A stretch of 64,000 nucleotides of DNA from an uncultured Planctomycetota bacterium (GTDB taxonomy: Bacteria > Planctomycetota > Brocadiia > CAIUPP01): the NCBI GenBank assembly GCA_903901045.1, contig CAIUPP010000023.1:124001-188000 (forward strand), read 5' to 3'. Of the stretch, positions 24,367 to 32,905 are shown piece by piece. Numbering within the stretch: position 1 is the stretch's first letter; each line of letters starts with the position of its first letter. Under the pieces are notes generated by a model, which searched no databases, was not told the DNA's origin, and was given only the letters and a program-made list of their open reading frames with translations. The translations under genes were made by a program, and so were the position numbers.

Positions 24367-25389
24367 TCAGGCTTTCTCCACCCACGTCTGCAATCCCTGG
24401 CAGCGCCCGATATCGATCTTCGCGGGGTACACCGTCATCTCCGGGAACTTCTTCTGGATGGCGGAGTGCACGGCCTTCTGGGTGTTGCGCGCGCAGATGA
24501 GGACGGCGGTGCCGCCCGCCCCTGCGCCGTTGAGTTTGAACCCGATGCAGCCGGCTTTCTCGGCGCGGCGCTGGAGATCGGCGACCAGAGGGGTGGTGAT
24601 GCTCTTGTCCAATTGCTTCTGATAGCCCCAGTTCACGTTCAGCGACTCGGCGTAGGCGCGGACGTCGCCGCGCATGAGCGCCTCCAGTCCCATTTCAGCC
24701 GTCTTGTTCAGCCCCTCGAACGCCCGCAGGACGCGCGGCTGCCCCTTCTCGAAGTTGGCGATGACGCGCTTGTGGGTGCCGCTGGAGAAGTGAGACCGCC
24801 CGGTGTACACCACGAGCATGTTCGTCTCCAGGTCGCACAAGGTGGCATCGGAGACGGGGACGGGGGTGACGCGCGCGCTGGGGTAGGTGACCTCGATGAA
24901 GTTGATCCCGCCGAACGCCGAGGCCAACTGGTCCTGCACGCCGCATTCCAGCTTGAGCAGTTCGGTCTCCAGCCGCTGCGCGTTCATGGCCACCTGGTGC
25001 GGAAGGAGGCTCTTGCCCTGGTAGCGATAGAGCGCGCCGAGCGTCGCCACTCCCAGCGCCGCGGAGGAGCCCAGCCCGGAGGCGGGGGGCGCTTCGGAGC
25101 GCACGATCAGTTTGAACCCGCCCCGCGCGCCGCTGCTGCCGACGGCCGCCTTGAGCAGCCCGAGCGCGCCGGCATATTCGATGTCGCGCAGGTTGCGCAC
25201 GTACTCGGTGCCGCCAATGTCGTGGCTTTCAATGCGAATCCCCTCCTCCTTCATCGGCTGGAGGGAGACGTAGGTGTACAGGCGGATGGCCATGTTGAGG
25301 ACTTTGCCGGAGGAGAAGAGCCGGGTGTCCCGCCAGCCGCCAAGGTCGGCGTTGCGAACAGGGGCGCGCGCCATGATGACGTTGGGCAT
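24367..25389 (-). CDS. GHMP kinase, D-glycero-D-manno-heptose 7-phosphate kinase-like
   Basis: 340 residues. GHMP kinase with the substrate-positioning start APVRNADLGGWRDT, the ATP loop PPASGLGSSAALGVA (about 100-114) and the C-terminal motif KLNGAGAGGTAVLI (about 292). The best match from memory is the HddA/sugar-kinase branch, which makes D-glycero-D-manno-heptose 1,7-bisphosphate for surface glycans; an L-fucose kinase-like role is possible. Monocistronic, with CGGAG upstream of ATG. Confidence 0.83.
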   Translation of the reverse strand: MPNVIMARAPVRNADLGGWRDTRLFSSGKVLNMAIRLYTYVSLQPMKEEGIRIESHDIGGTEYVRNLRDIEYAGALGLLKAAVGSSGARGGFKLIVRSEAPPASGLGSSAALGVATLGALYRYQGKSLLPHQVAMNAQRLETELLKLECGVQDQLASAFGGINFIEVTYPSARVTPVPVSDATLCDLETNMLVVYTGRSHFSSGTHKRVIANFEKGQPRVLRAFEGLNKTAEMGLEALMRGDVRAYAESLNVNWGYQKQLDKSITTPLVADLQRRAEKAGCIGFKLNGAGAGGTAVLICARNTQKAVHSAIQKKFPEMTVYPAKIDIGRCQGLQTWVEKA

Positions 25390-25443
25390 AATGAGACTCC
25401 GTTATGGAATCGCGGACTCACTCCGAACGTGAATCACTAAGCG

Positions 25444-25631
25444 GTCATTGCGAGGCCCGCCCTGAGCGCCGTCTAAGGGCGGGCCGTGGCAATCTTCCGG
25501 TTGTCCGTGGCCGTTATGAACAGCGGGCATCGCTGTGCACCAAACAAACCGCACCCAGAACGGCCCAACTGAGAACTGGAAGATTGCCACGTCGTTCCCT
25601 CGCATCCCGCGAGGGAACTCCTCGCAATGAC
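25444..25631. mobile_element. MITE-like element with GTCATTGCGAG ends
   Basis: 188 bp, begins GTCATTGCGAGGCCCGCC and ends CTCCTCGCAATGAC. Inner inverted words GGCAATCTTCC (about 25490) and GGAAGATTGCC (about 25577) mirror each other. Same family as 14695-14899. No transposase. Confidence 0.75.
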
Positions 25632-25661
25632 GCGATCTATCAAAACCAACAGAACCGAGAC

Positions 25662-26657
25662 TCAGTCCCGCCTGTACTCATCCAGCGCCCAGCGTTCGCC
25701 GGACACCAGCATGTTCCTGACGCCGCGTCCGGCGCAGGAGAAGCCCAGCGACTTGGCGGCGCGCTGCTTCCATTCATCCCGGTCGCAAAGGAAGAGGCAA
25801 GGTCCGCCCCGGCACTGCTTCTCCGCGCGGCGCAGGAAGTCGCGAACAAATTCAAGGCCGATATCAGAATAGTCGGGATGCCAGATAAAGTCCACAGAGA
25901 AATCGGACGCCCCAGCGGACTGACTTTCCTCTTGAGAGGGGAAGGGCCGCGCCAGCGCCGAGGCGACGGCCCACCCGCTCGCGCTCTCCAGAAGTTCCCA
26001 ACTCCCCCCGTTCTCCACGCTCTGCCAGTTCTCCCAGAATATCCTGAAACAGCGCCAGGGGGCGAAGAGCCGCGTGGAGGGCAACTCGGTGACGGAGTCC
26101 ATGACCATGCAGGGGTGCGGAAGGAGATAGAGCGGCAGGACGCTCCCCATGTCGCGCCAGGCGGCGGGATGAGAACGCGCCGTGAGGCCGGTGGCGAAGC
26201 CCCGGGCGGGAGAGAACTGCCCGCGGCAGTAGACGCTGCCGATGAGGTTGCGGAAGCCGAGGCGCTCGTAAATGCGCCGCGCATCCGGGTTGGTGGTGCC
26301 GAGGAAGAGGAGCTTCCCGCCCGCCGCGTCGAAGCGACGGCATATCCCCGCAACCAGCGCCGAGGCGATCCCTTTGCCCCGGTAATGCTCGTCGGTCACG
26401 ACTCCGGCGACCACGCCGATCGGCGCGGCACTTTGCCCCCATCCGCCCCAGCAGTGGCCCGCGACCTTCTCTCCATCCCGCGCGATTCCGGCCACGAACT
26501 GCGCCCCCGGGCCGAACTGCCCCAGCAGCAGACGCTCAAGGAATTCTTCGTGGAGGATGGGAACGACCAACCGCGCCGCACTCGCGGCGAGCTCGGCGGG
26601 GAGCGGCGGCGAGAGGAAATCGAGCTTCACGCCGGTCGTGTCGGCCTGTCTGCCCAT
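25662..26657 (-). CDS. GNAT-family N-acetyltransferase
   Basis: 331 residues. The acetyl-CoA-binding core is at about 80-150: GVVAGVVTDEHYRGKGIASAL (the R/Q-x-x-G-x-G/A loop is YRGKGIA), then FLGTTNPDARRIYERLGF. The C-terminal half has a second, poorly conserved acetyltransferase-like fold ending in ...KSLGFSCAGRGVRNML, so this may be a tandem GNAT with one active site. The acyl acceptor is unknown. The gap to nadB upstream contains an ACGGAG repeat. Confidence 0.8.
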   Translation of the reverse strand: MGRQADTTGVKLDFLSPPLPAELAASAARLVVPILHEEFLERLLLGQFGPGAQFVAGIARDGEKVAGHCWGGWGQSAAPIGVVAGVVTDEHYRGKGIASALVAGICRRFDAAGGKLLFLGTTNPDARRIYERLGFRNLIGSVYCRGQFSPARGFATGLTARSHPAAWRDMGSVLPLYLLPHPCMVMDSVTELPSTRLFAPWRCFRIFWENWQSVENGGSWELLESASGWAVASALARPFPSQEESQSAGASDFSVDFIWHPDYSDIGLEFVRDFLRRAEKQCRGGPCLFLCDRDEWKQRAAKSLGFSCAGRGVRNMLVSGERWALDEYRRD

Positions 26658-26675
26658 CGTTCCCTCTAGCCGTCA

Positions 26676-26834
26676 CCACGGAGACGGAGAACGGCGAGAA
26701 CTGAGAACTGAAAACTGAGAGGTTGTTCCGCCCCTATGTTCCGTATCTGCGTTCATCGGCGTCCATCGACGGTTAATGTCGTTGTTGCCGTTGCCCCGGA
26801 ATGTCGTTCTCCGTGGCTCCGTGGTGAATTCTCC
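26676..26834. repeat. ACGGAG-type inverted repeat, copy 3
   Basis: CACCACGGAGACGGAGAACGG at the left and GTTCTCCGTGGCTCCGTGGTG at the right face each other across about 115 bases that include ACTGAGAACTGAAAACTGAG. No gene. Confidence 0.78.
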
Positions 26835-26839
26835 GCGGC

Positions 26840-28468
26840 TTACCGCACGGGCTCAAGCTCCGCCTGGGCCTGGCGGCGCTGGATGATGTGGACTTTCCAA
26901 TGCGCATCATCCAATTGCGGGAAATCAGTCCGGTAATGCACGCCGCGGCTCTCCGCCCGCAGCGTCGCGCTCTCGGCAATCAGCCGCGCCACGACCAGCA
27001 TGTTCTGCAACTCCCAGCCGGCGCGGTCGTTGAATTCCTTATCCATGATGTACCGTCCCCAGAAATGCAGCATGTGAACGGTCTCCTCCAAGCCGAAGCG
27101 GCTGCGCTCGATGCCGACGTTGCGCCACGCGAGTGCGCGCAGGGCGTTGGTGACGTCCTCCACGTCGATGGCGACGTGCTGCGCCGCCGGGTTGCGCACC
27201 TTGACGCGCGGATGCGGCGGCGGGTTCGAGCCGCCGGCAATCTGCCGCGCCGCCGTCCCGGCATGACGCCCGACCACCAGTCCCTCCAGCAACGAGTTGC
27301 TCCCCAGCCGGTTCGCGCCGTGAAGCCCGGTGCAGGCCACTTCGCCGCAGGCGAAGAGCCGCGGCATGGTGCACACGCCGTTGATGTCCACTTTCACTCC
27401 GCCGATCATGTAATGCGCGGCGGGACGGATCGGCACAAGGTCCTTCGTGATGTCGATGTCGAATTGCTCGCACAACTCCTTGATGCCAGGGAAGCGCTTG
27501 GCCAGTTGCGGGATGTGGCGCATGTCGAGGTAAGCGCAGGTGTGGCCGGTCTCGCGGATTTCAGTGACGATGGCGCGGCTGACCGCGTCGCGCGGGGCCA
27601 GTTCGCCCCGCTCATGGTACTTGGACATGAAGCGCTCATGGCGCATGTTGAGCAGGATGCCCCCCTCGCCGCGCACCGCCTCGCTGATCAGCGCGCGCGA
27701 CGCGCCGGCGACGTACAGCGCCGTCGGATGGAATTGATAGAATTCCAGGTCGGTCAGTTTCACCCCCGCGCGATACGCCATGCCGAGCCCGTCGCCCGTG
27801 GCCAGCACGCTGTTGGTGGTTTCGCGATAGAGGCGTCCCGCGCCGCCGGAGGCGAGGATGGTGGACTTGGCCCAAACGATCATCAGCCCCCAGCGCTGGT
27901 CGAACAGCAGCGCGCCGCAGCAGCCATCTTCCGGCGTGGTGATCAGGTCGACGACGAAGGCGTTCTCCACCACCTGGATACCCGGGGTGCCGCGAACGCG
28001 GCGGATCAACGTGGTGGCCACCTCCTTGCCGGTGGCGTCTCCCATGGCGTGGACGATGCGTGAGGTGGAATGCCCCCCCTCGCGGGTGAGCGCCAGTTCA
28101 TCCCCCTCCTGGTCGAACGACGCGCCCAGCGCGATCAGTTCGCGTATGCGGCCGGGCGCTTCGTCGGTGATGGTCCGCACGATATCCGCGTCGCAAATCC
28201 CCTGGCCCGTCGCGAGGGTGTCCGCCATGTGCGCGGCGGGCGTGTCCTCCGGCGCCAGCGCGCCGGCGATGCCCCCCTGCGCCTTGGCGGTGTTGCTCTC
28301 ATCCACCGGCCCTTTGGCGATCAGCAGCACGTCCGCCCCGTCCACCGCCGAAAGCGCCGCGCTGAGTCCCGCGACGCCGGAGCCGATCACCAGCACGTCG
28401 CAGAAGACCTGCGGCACCTGGGAGGAATCGAAGGAGGTGAGATAGCGCCGGCCTTCAAAATGTTCCAT
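26840..28468 (-). CDS. nadB: L-aspartate oxidase
   Basis: 542 residues. FAD-dependent oxidation of L-aspartate to iminoaspartate, first step of de novo NAD synthesis; anaerobes use fumarate as acceptor. FAD motif VLVIGSGVAGLSAAL (about 25), SNTAKAQGGIAGAL (about 58), the active-site segment HTSR/HSTSRIVHA (about 132), HPTALY (about 245), REEGGILLN-like GEGGILLN (about 268) and GEVACTGLHGANRLGSNSLLE (about 375). nadA and nadC are not in the window. It is last gene of the clpP operon, 8 bases after the radical SAM stop, with AAGGA before ATG. Confidence 0.95.
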   Translation of the reverse strand: MEHFEGRRYLTSFDSSQVPQVFCDVLVIGSGVAGLSAALSAVDGADVLLIAKGPVDESNTAKAQGGIAGALAPEDTPAAHMADTLATGQGICDADIVRTITDEAPGRIRELIALGASFDQEGDELALTREGGHSTSRIVHAMGDATGKEVATTLIRRVRGTPGIQVVENAFVVDLITTPEDGCCGALLFDQRWGLMIVWAKSTILASGGAGRLYRETTNSVLATGDGLGMAYRAGVKLTDLEFYQFHPTALYVAGASRALISEAVRGEGGILLNMRHERFMSKYHERGELAPRDAVSRAIVTEIRETGHTCAYLDMRHIPQLAKRFPGIKELCEQFDIDITKDLVPIRPAAHYMIGGVKVDINGVCTMPRLFACGEVACTGLHGANRLGSNSLLEGLVVGRHAGTAARQIAGGSNPPPHPRVKVRNPAAQHVAIDVEDVTNALRALAWRNVGIERSRFGLEETVHMLHFWGRYIMDKEFNDRAGWELQNMLVVARLIAESATLRAESRGVHYRTDFPQLDDAHWKVHIIQRRQAQAELEPVR

Positions 28469-28476
28469 GGTCGTCC

Positions 28477-29445
28477 TTACTGTCCTTGTTGCCTGACTTG
28501 CGCGCCCACGCGGCTGCCCTGTGAGGCGCCGCGCCGGCGGAACTCCTCACTGATCATCCGAAAGACCTCCGTCTTGGTCTGCGGCCAGGAAGGCGCCAGC
28601 AGAACCCCCGCGCTGGTGGTATCGCCCACCAGCCGCTGGACGGCCACGTCGGCCGGGATTCGCTCCAGGAAATCGCATGCGACCGGGACGTACTCCTCCG
28701 CCGTGAACAACTTGATCTGCCCCGCGAGATAGTCTTTTTCCATTGCGGTGTTCCGGGCGATGTACAGGTGGTGCAGCTTGATGCCATGGATGCCCAGCGG
28801 CTGGATGGCCTCGGCGGTGGCCATGATATCGGCATGGCTCTCCCCCGGGAGGCCGAGAATCACATGCGCGCAGACGCGAATCCCGCGCGGCAGCGTCCGC
28901 GCCACGGCATCCTTGAACGTCGCAAAGTCATGCCCGCGATTGATCAGCCGCAGCGTCTTGTCGTGGGCGGACTGAATCCCATACTCCAGCCAGACCTCCG
29001 CGCGCGCGGTGTATTCCTGGACCAGGTCGAGGACCTCGTCCGGGACGCAGTCGGGCCGGGTGCCGATGGAGATGCCCACCACGTCGGGAAATTCCAGCGC
29101 CTCGTCATAGAGAGCGCGCAACGTCTTCACATCGGCGTAGGTGTTGCTGAACGCCTGGAAGTAGGCGAAGAATTTGCGCGCGTGGTAACGCCGGCGCATG
29201 TAGTCGATGCCGTCCGCCATCTGCTCGCGCACCGAGCGCGGCGGCTTGCCCGCCTGCGGGCTGAAGCTTTCGTTGATGCAGTAGGTGCACCCCCCGACGC
29301 CCACTCGCCCGTCCCGGTTGGGGCAGGTGAAGCCGGCGTGGATGCTGACTTTGTGCACCTTGCAGCCGTACCGCGCGCGCAGGTAGGCGCTGAAGGGGTA
29401 GTACCCGAGTTCACGGATCGGGGAGAGAAGTTCATTCGCGGACAC
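28477..29445 (-). CDS. Radical SAM protein, TIGR01212/YhcC-like
   Basis: 322 residues. The radical SAM cluster is CPNRDGRVGVGGCTYC (three Cys spaced C-x11-C-x2-C, about 38-53), characteristic of the YhcC group, followed by FSPQAGKP. Elp3-like TIM barrel with GTRPDCVPDEVLDLV and VWLEYGIQSAHDKTLRLINRGH. The reaction is unknown. The start is GTG with GGGAGG upstream, and it overlaps the PP-loop gene stop by 14 bases. Confidence 0.9.
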   Translation of the reverse strand: MSANELLSPIRELGYYPFSAYLRARYGCKVHKVSIHAGFTCPNRDGRVGVGGCTYCINESFSPQAGKPPRSVREQMADGIDYMRRRYHARKFFAYFQAFSNTYADVKTLRALYDEALEFPDVVGISIGTRPDCVPDEVLDLVQEYTARAEVWLEYGIQSAHDKTLRLINRGHDFATFKDAVARTLPRGIRVCAHVILGLPGESHADIMATAEAIQPLGIHGIKLHHLYIARNTAMEKDYLAGQIKLFTAEEYVPVACDFLERIPADVAVQRLVGDTTSAGVLLAPSWPQTKTEVFRMISEEFRRRGASQGSRVGAQVRQQGQ

Positions 29446-30538
29446 GGTGGCCTCCCGACTCGGGCGTTGAGGCGCCGATCCTTAACCGCTCCACCAACTC
29501 CTGCGCCGCGGGCGCCACCTCAAGGTACCGCGCTTCCTCCGAACCGGGCGCGCGGATGCGCACCCGCACCGCCGCCTGCGCGCCGCCCTTGCCGTAATGG
29601 GCGGTCAGAGAGGCGGCGAGAGCGATGGCTTCCTCGGTCGGGGGCAAGGCATGCCTTGCCCCTACGACGACGGCTTCCGCATCTTCGGCGACAGCGCCCA
29701 CGGCTCGCCCCCCGCGCAACAGCGCCACCGGACCGGGGACGTCGGCGGCTTCCATGAGCCATTCCCCGGGTCGCGCCAGGCGCTCGATCCAGTCGTTCTC
29801 TTTTTCGTTGCGCCCCATTGCCAGCCGCCCCGCCGCCTCGATGCGGAAGTGCCGCCCCACCTTCAGCAGCCGCACATCCTCGGGCGTGCAATCCGGATTG
29901 ACCTCCAGGAGATACTGCATGCGCAGCGCGAAGCCGGGGTCGGTCAGCAGGCAGCCGCCCGCCGGAGTCGGAAAATTGGTGATGCCGAACTTCTTCGCCA
30001 GTTCCAGTTGCGGCTTTCGGCAGCGCCCGCTGATGCCCAGCAGCCGCTCGCGATCCACCCAGCCTTTCTGCTCAGGCACGGTCGGGTCGAGCAACTTCGC
30101 GCAAAGCGGCCGCAAGAGGAGTCCTTCCACCCCGGCGTCGCGCTCGACGATGCCCAGCGCCTCGCGCCGCTGCGACATGGGCCGTTCGCCCAGCACCTCG
30201 CCGCTGATGAGAAAGGAGGCCCCCACTTCCGGCATCAGCGCCGCCGCGCGCTGCATCATGCGCGCATGGCAGTCGATGCACGGGTTCATATGGCTGCCAT
30301 GTCCGTGCGGAGGGTTCTTGACCAGCCGCAGCAGGTCCTCGGAGAATTTCTCCAGGCGCAGCGGCACGCCCAGTTGCTGCGCCGACAGAACCGCGGCGCG
30401 GCAACTATCCTGTTCTTCCATGCCGCAGTCGAAGACGCTGACGAAGTGCAGCGACTGGACCTCGATCCCCTGATCGAGCACCAGCCGGATTGCCAGGGTG
30501 CTGTCCAAGCCGCCGGAATGTAATGCGAGCGCTTTCAT
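29432..30538 (-). CDS. PP-loop ATPase, tRNA thiolase-like (MnmA/ThiI group)
   Basis: 368 residues. An N-terminal PP-loop LALHSGGLDSTLA activates a target by adenylation. Conserved Cys at CIDCHARMM (about 87-95) and PAGGCLLTD (about 197) fit a sulfur-transfer or iron-sulfur-dependent tRNA thiolase. C-terminal about 210-368 resembles the NFACT-R/DUF814-like appended domain. Proposed role: tRNA uridine thiolation (inference). A GCATGC-family palindrome (29641-29662) is translated in frame as GARHALP in the C-terminal domain. Downstream of a ThiF-like gene that could supply sulfur. Confidence 0.8.
   Translation of the reverse strand: MKALALHSGGLDSTLAIRLVLDQGIEVQSLHFVSVFDCGMEEQDSCRAAVLSAQQLGVPLRLEKFSEDLLRLVKNPPHGHGSHMNPCIDCHARMMQRAAALMPEVGASFLISGEVLGERPMSQRREALGIVERDAGVEGLLLRPLCAKLLDPTVPEQKGWVDRERLLGISGRCRKPQLELAKKFGITNFPTPAGGCLLTDPGFALRMQYLLEVNPDCTPEDVRLLKVGRHFRIEAAGRLAMGRNEKENDWIERLARPGEWLMEAADVPGPVALLRGGRAVGAVAEDAEAVVVGARHALPPTEEAIALAASLTAHYGKGGAQAAVRVRIRAPGSEEARYLEVAPAAQELVERLRIGASTPESGGHRVRE
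29641..29665. repeat. GCATGC palindrome inside the PP-loop gene
   Basis: GGGGCAAGGCATGCCTTGCC plus CCTAC: a perfect 22-base palindrome (29641-29662). A sister type of the GGGCGCAGCATGC... palindromes with AAGG replacing CGCA. Confidence 0.9.
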
Positions 30539-30575
30539 GAGCGTCCTATCGGTCCTGTGGGTCGGAGCGGTCGAA

Positions 30576-31619
30576 TCAGGCGAGCGCCGGAACGCACGTG
30601 CGAACCAGTCGCCGCGCCGACTCCACGTCGGTCAGCCCCTGGATGATGACGCGTCCGTCCTGGAATATGGCGAGTTGCGCCTCAGGCAGGGTCAGGTGGA
30701 TCAGGTAGTCATTGTACTCCACCTTCCCCATCTGCCGCAATGAACAGGCCAGCGCGGCCAGGTCCAGCTTCACCGGGCGCGCGGGGTTCAACTCCAATTG
30801 GCTGCGGCCGCGCACGAAGGCCGCTTCGCGCGGGGGCGCATCGAGGTAATCGAACCGCTTCAGCGCGCAGGCGGGGCAGTCCGCGCGGCGCTTGACGACG
30901 CTCCGGTTGAACTCCAGCGTCCAGACGTCGAGCCGCAGCAGCCCGGGATTCGGCTCGCCGGCGCCGGTCAGCAGCTTGATCACTTCGTTGCTCTGGATGG
31001 CGCTGACGATGCCGGTGAGCGTGTTCAGCACTCCGGCTTCGTTGCAGCTTCTGAGCGCCTGCGGGTCGGGCAGTTCCTCCAGCACGCAGCGCAGGCAGGG
31101 GCTTCGTCCGGGAAGCACCGTCATGGTCATTCCCGACGACGCGAGCGCGCCGCCGTAGACCCAGGGCGCCCCCGCCTTCACGCAGGCGTCGTTGATGAGG
31201 AAACGCGCCTCCATGTTGTCCGTGCCGTCTGCGACGACGTTCGCCCCTTCGATCAATTGGAGAATGTTCCCCGGCGAGATTTCCGTGACGACGCTTTCCA
31301 CCTGGATTTCCGAGTTGATCCGGCGGATGCGCTCGGCGGCGGCGACGGCTTTCGGCAGGCGACGGCGGACGTCCTCCTCCTCGAACAGCACCTGGCGAGC
31401 CAGGTTGCTCATTTCGAGGACGTCGCGGTCGACGATGCGCAGGCGTCCCACGCCCGCGCGCCCCAGGTTCTGGACGATCCCGCTCCCCAGCGCTCCGCAG
31501 CCGAGGATGACTACGAAGCCGTTGCGCAGCCGCTCCTGGCCGGCGGGACCGATCGGCGCAAAACGCATTTGGCGGCTGTATCGCTCATTGTCAGGCACTT
31601 TCTGTCCTTGCCGTCCCAT
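30576..31619 (-). CDS. ThiF/MoeB/HesA-family adenylyltransferase
   Basis: 347 residues. E1-like enzyme that adenylates the C-terminal Gly of a ubiquitin-like sulfur carrier. Motifs: RYSRQM start, nucleotide loop LGCGALGSGI (about 40), NLARQVLF (about 72), ADGTDNMEARF (about 131), and zinc Cys pairs CLRCV (about 175) and CPAC (about 247). About 80 residues beyond the catalytic domain form an unusual C-terminal extension. No sulfur-carrier gene is adjacent. The start directly abuts the isochorismatase stop (TAGATG). Confidence 0.88.
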   Translation of the reverse strand: MGRQGQKVPDNERYSRQMRFAPIGPAGQERLRNGFVVILGCGALGSGIVQNLGRAGVGRLRIVDRDVLEMSNLARQVLFEEEDVRRRLPKAVAAAERIRRINSEIQVESVVTEISPGNILQLIEGANVVADGTDNMEARFLINDACVKAGAPWVYGGALASSGMTMTVLPGRSPCLRCVLEELPDPQALRSCNEAGVLNTLTGIVSAIQSNEVIKLLTGAGEPNPGLLRLDVWTLEFNRSVVKRRADCPACALKRFDYLDAPPREAAFVRGRSQLELNPARPVKLDLAALACSLRQMGKVEYNDYLIHLTLPEAQLAIFQDGRVIIQGLTDVESARRLVRTCVPALA

Positions 31620-32177
31620 CTACTTGAACAGCGGCAGCAAGTCCTTGAACTCCTCGGTGCCCGCTTTTTCCAGCCACTGGAAGACGACCGCCTCGGCCGT
31701 GGTCACAATCGCGCCCATCTGGCGCATCTGGCCCAGGCCGATTTCCTTGTGCGCGATGCGGCGCGAGCAGGTGGCGTCGGCCACCACCTGCACCTTGTAG
31801 CCGCGGTTGAGCAGTTCCAGGCAGGTCTGGAGGATGCAGACGTGCGTTTCCATGCCGCACAAAACCACCTGCTTGCGCTTGCGCGACTTGAGTTGATCCA
31901 GGAACCTCGGCTCTCCGCCGCAGCCGAAGCACATCTTCTCGATCGGCGCGTAGGAATCCTCCATCGCGATGGTCAGTTCCATCACGGTCGGGCCGAGGCC
32001 GCGCGGGTACTGCTCGGTCACGAGGATCGGCACGCCCATCCGCCGCGCCGCCAGCGTCAGCATGCGGGCGCTCTCGACGATGCCCTCCTTCTCCCCCATG
32101 CGGGCGGCCAGTTTTTCCTGGATATCCACCACGCACAGAACTGACTCGTCACGTTCGAGCAGATAAGGGTCCGGCAT
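31620..32177 (-). CDS. Isochorismatase-family cysteine hydrolase
   Basis: 185 residues. Catalytic triad visible: Asp in VVDIQEKLA (about 18), Lys in the RKRKQVVLCG region (about 105) and nucleophile Cys in GMETHVCILQT (about 116). The family includes nicotinamidases and isochorismatases. Its place in an operon with nadB makes an NAD-related amidase role plausible but unproven. ATG with GGAG upstream. Confidence 0.85.
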   Translation of the reverse strand: MPDPYLLERDESVLCVVDIQEKLAARMGEKEGIVESARMLTLAARRMGVPILVTEQYPRGLGPTVMELTIAMEDSYAPIEKMCFGCGGEPRFLDQLKSRKRKQVVLCGMETHVCILQTCLELLNRGYKVQVVADATCSRRIAHKEIGLGQMRQMGAIVTTAEAVVFQWLEKAGTEEFKDLLPLFK

Positions 32178-32210
32178 CAGTCCACTCCGCTTTCAAGTTC
32201 ACGCGCCGCG

Positions 32211-32807
32211 TTACAGCTCTTTCGTGCTGACAATCACGCGCCCGACCAGCCCGTACTCCTGGGCCTCTTTCGCGCTCATCCAGAAATTCCGGTGCATGTC
32301 CTTGGTCACCTTCTCCAGCGTCTGCTCCGTCTCCTCCGCGATGAGCTTGTTGATCTTCTCGCGGATTTTCAGAATTTCGGAGGCTTCGATTTGAATATCC
32401 GAGGCGCTGCCGTGAATTCCGGTGGAGGGCTGATGGATGAGCAGGCGCGCGTTGGGCAGGCTCAGCCGGCGCTCGCGCGGGCTGGCCAGCAGCACGATCA
32501 CCGCCGCGCTCGCGGCCAGGCCGGTGCAGATGGTGTAGACCGGCGTCTCGACGAACCGGATCATGTCGAACATGGCGTAGCCCGCGTCGGCGTCGCCGCC
32601 GGGGGAGTCGATGAACAGCCGGATCGGCTTGGACGGGTCTTCGTGCGACAGGAGGAGCAACTGGCTCATCACACGCTGCGCGGATTCCTTGTCGATCTCG
32701 CCGGCCAGCAGAATGGTGCGCAACTTGAGAAGGCGCGAGGACATGCCTTCCTCCCCCCGCTTTTCCTTCTCTTCGCCTTCCGGGCAACCGAATCGCAGCT
32801 TATCCAT
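32211..32807 (-). CDS. clpP: ClpP-family serine protease with altered catalytic Asp
   Basis: 198 residues from ATG 32807 (GGAAGGG upstream), the first gene of a six-gene operon. ClpP fold with DSPGGDADAG (about 66), nucleophile Ser in GLAASAAVIV (about 95) and His in LLIHQPSTG (about 120). The third triad residue, normally Asp in RDxxMSA, is Asn here (MHRNFWMSA, about 175). The N-terminal 22 residues before the fold are highly charged and atypical. It may be a low-activity subunit that assembles with another ClpP, like ClpR; this is inference. Confidence 0.88.
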   Translation of the reverse strand: MDKLRFGCPEGEEKEKRGEEGMSSRLLKLRTILLAGEIDKESAQRVMSQLLLLSHEDPSKPIRLFIDSPGGDADAGYAMFDMIRFVETPVYTICTGLAASAAVIVLLASPRERRLSLPNARLLIHQPSTGIHGSASDIQIEASEILKIREKINKLIAEETEQTLEKVTKDMHRNFWMSAKEAQEYGLVGRVIVSTKEL

Positions 32808-32857
32808 CTTATATCCCTTCCAAAGAGCGTCCATGAACCGCTGTTCGCAAGTTCTTT

Positions 32858-32886
32858 ATGATAGGGGATTGGGGCTGGGAGTTCAA
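32858..32886 (-). promoter_or_regulatory. Promoter for the clpP-nadB operon
   Basis: On the minus strand TTGAAC (32881-32886), 17 bp, TATCAT (32858-32863), about 50 bases upstream of the clpP ATG. It lies just after the stop of the RCC1 gene. Confidence 0.6.
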
Positions 32887-32905
32887 GGCGAGTGCGCCGT
32901 TGTTC

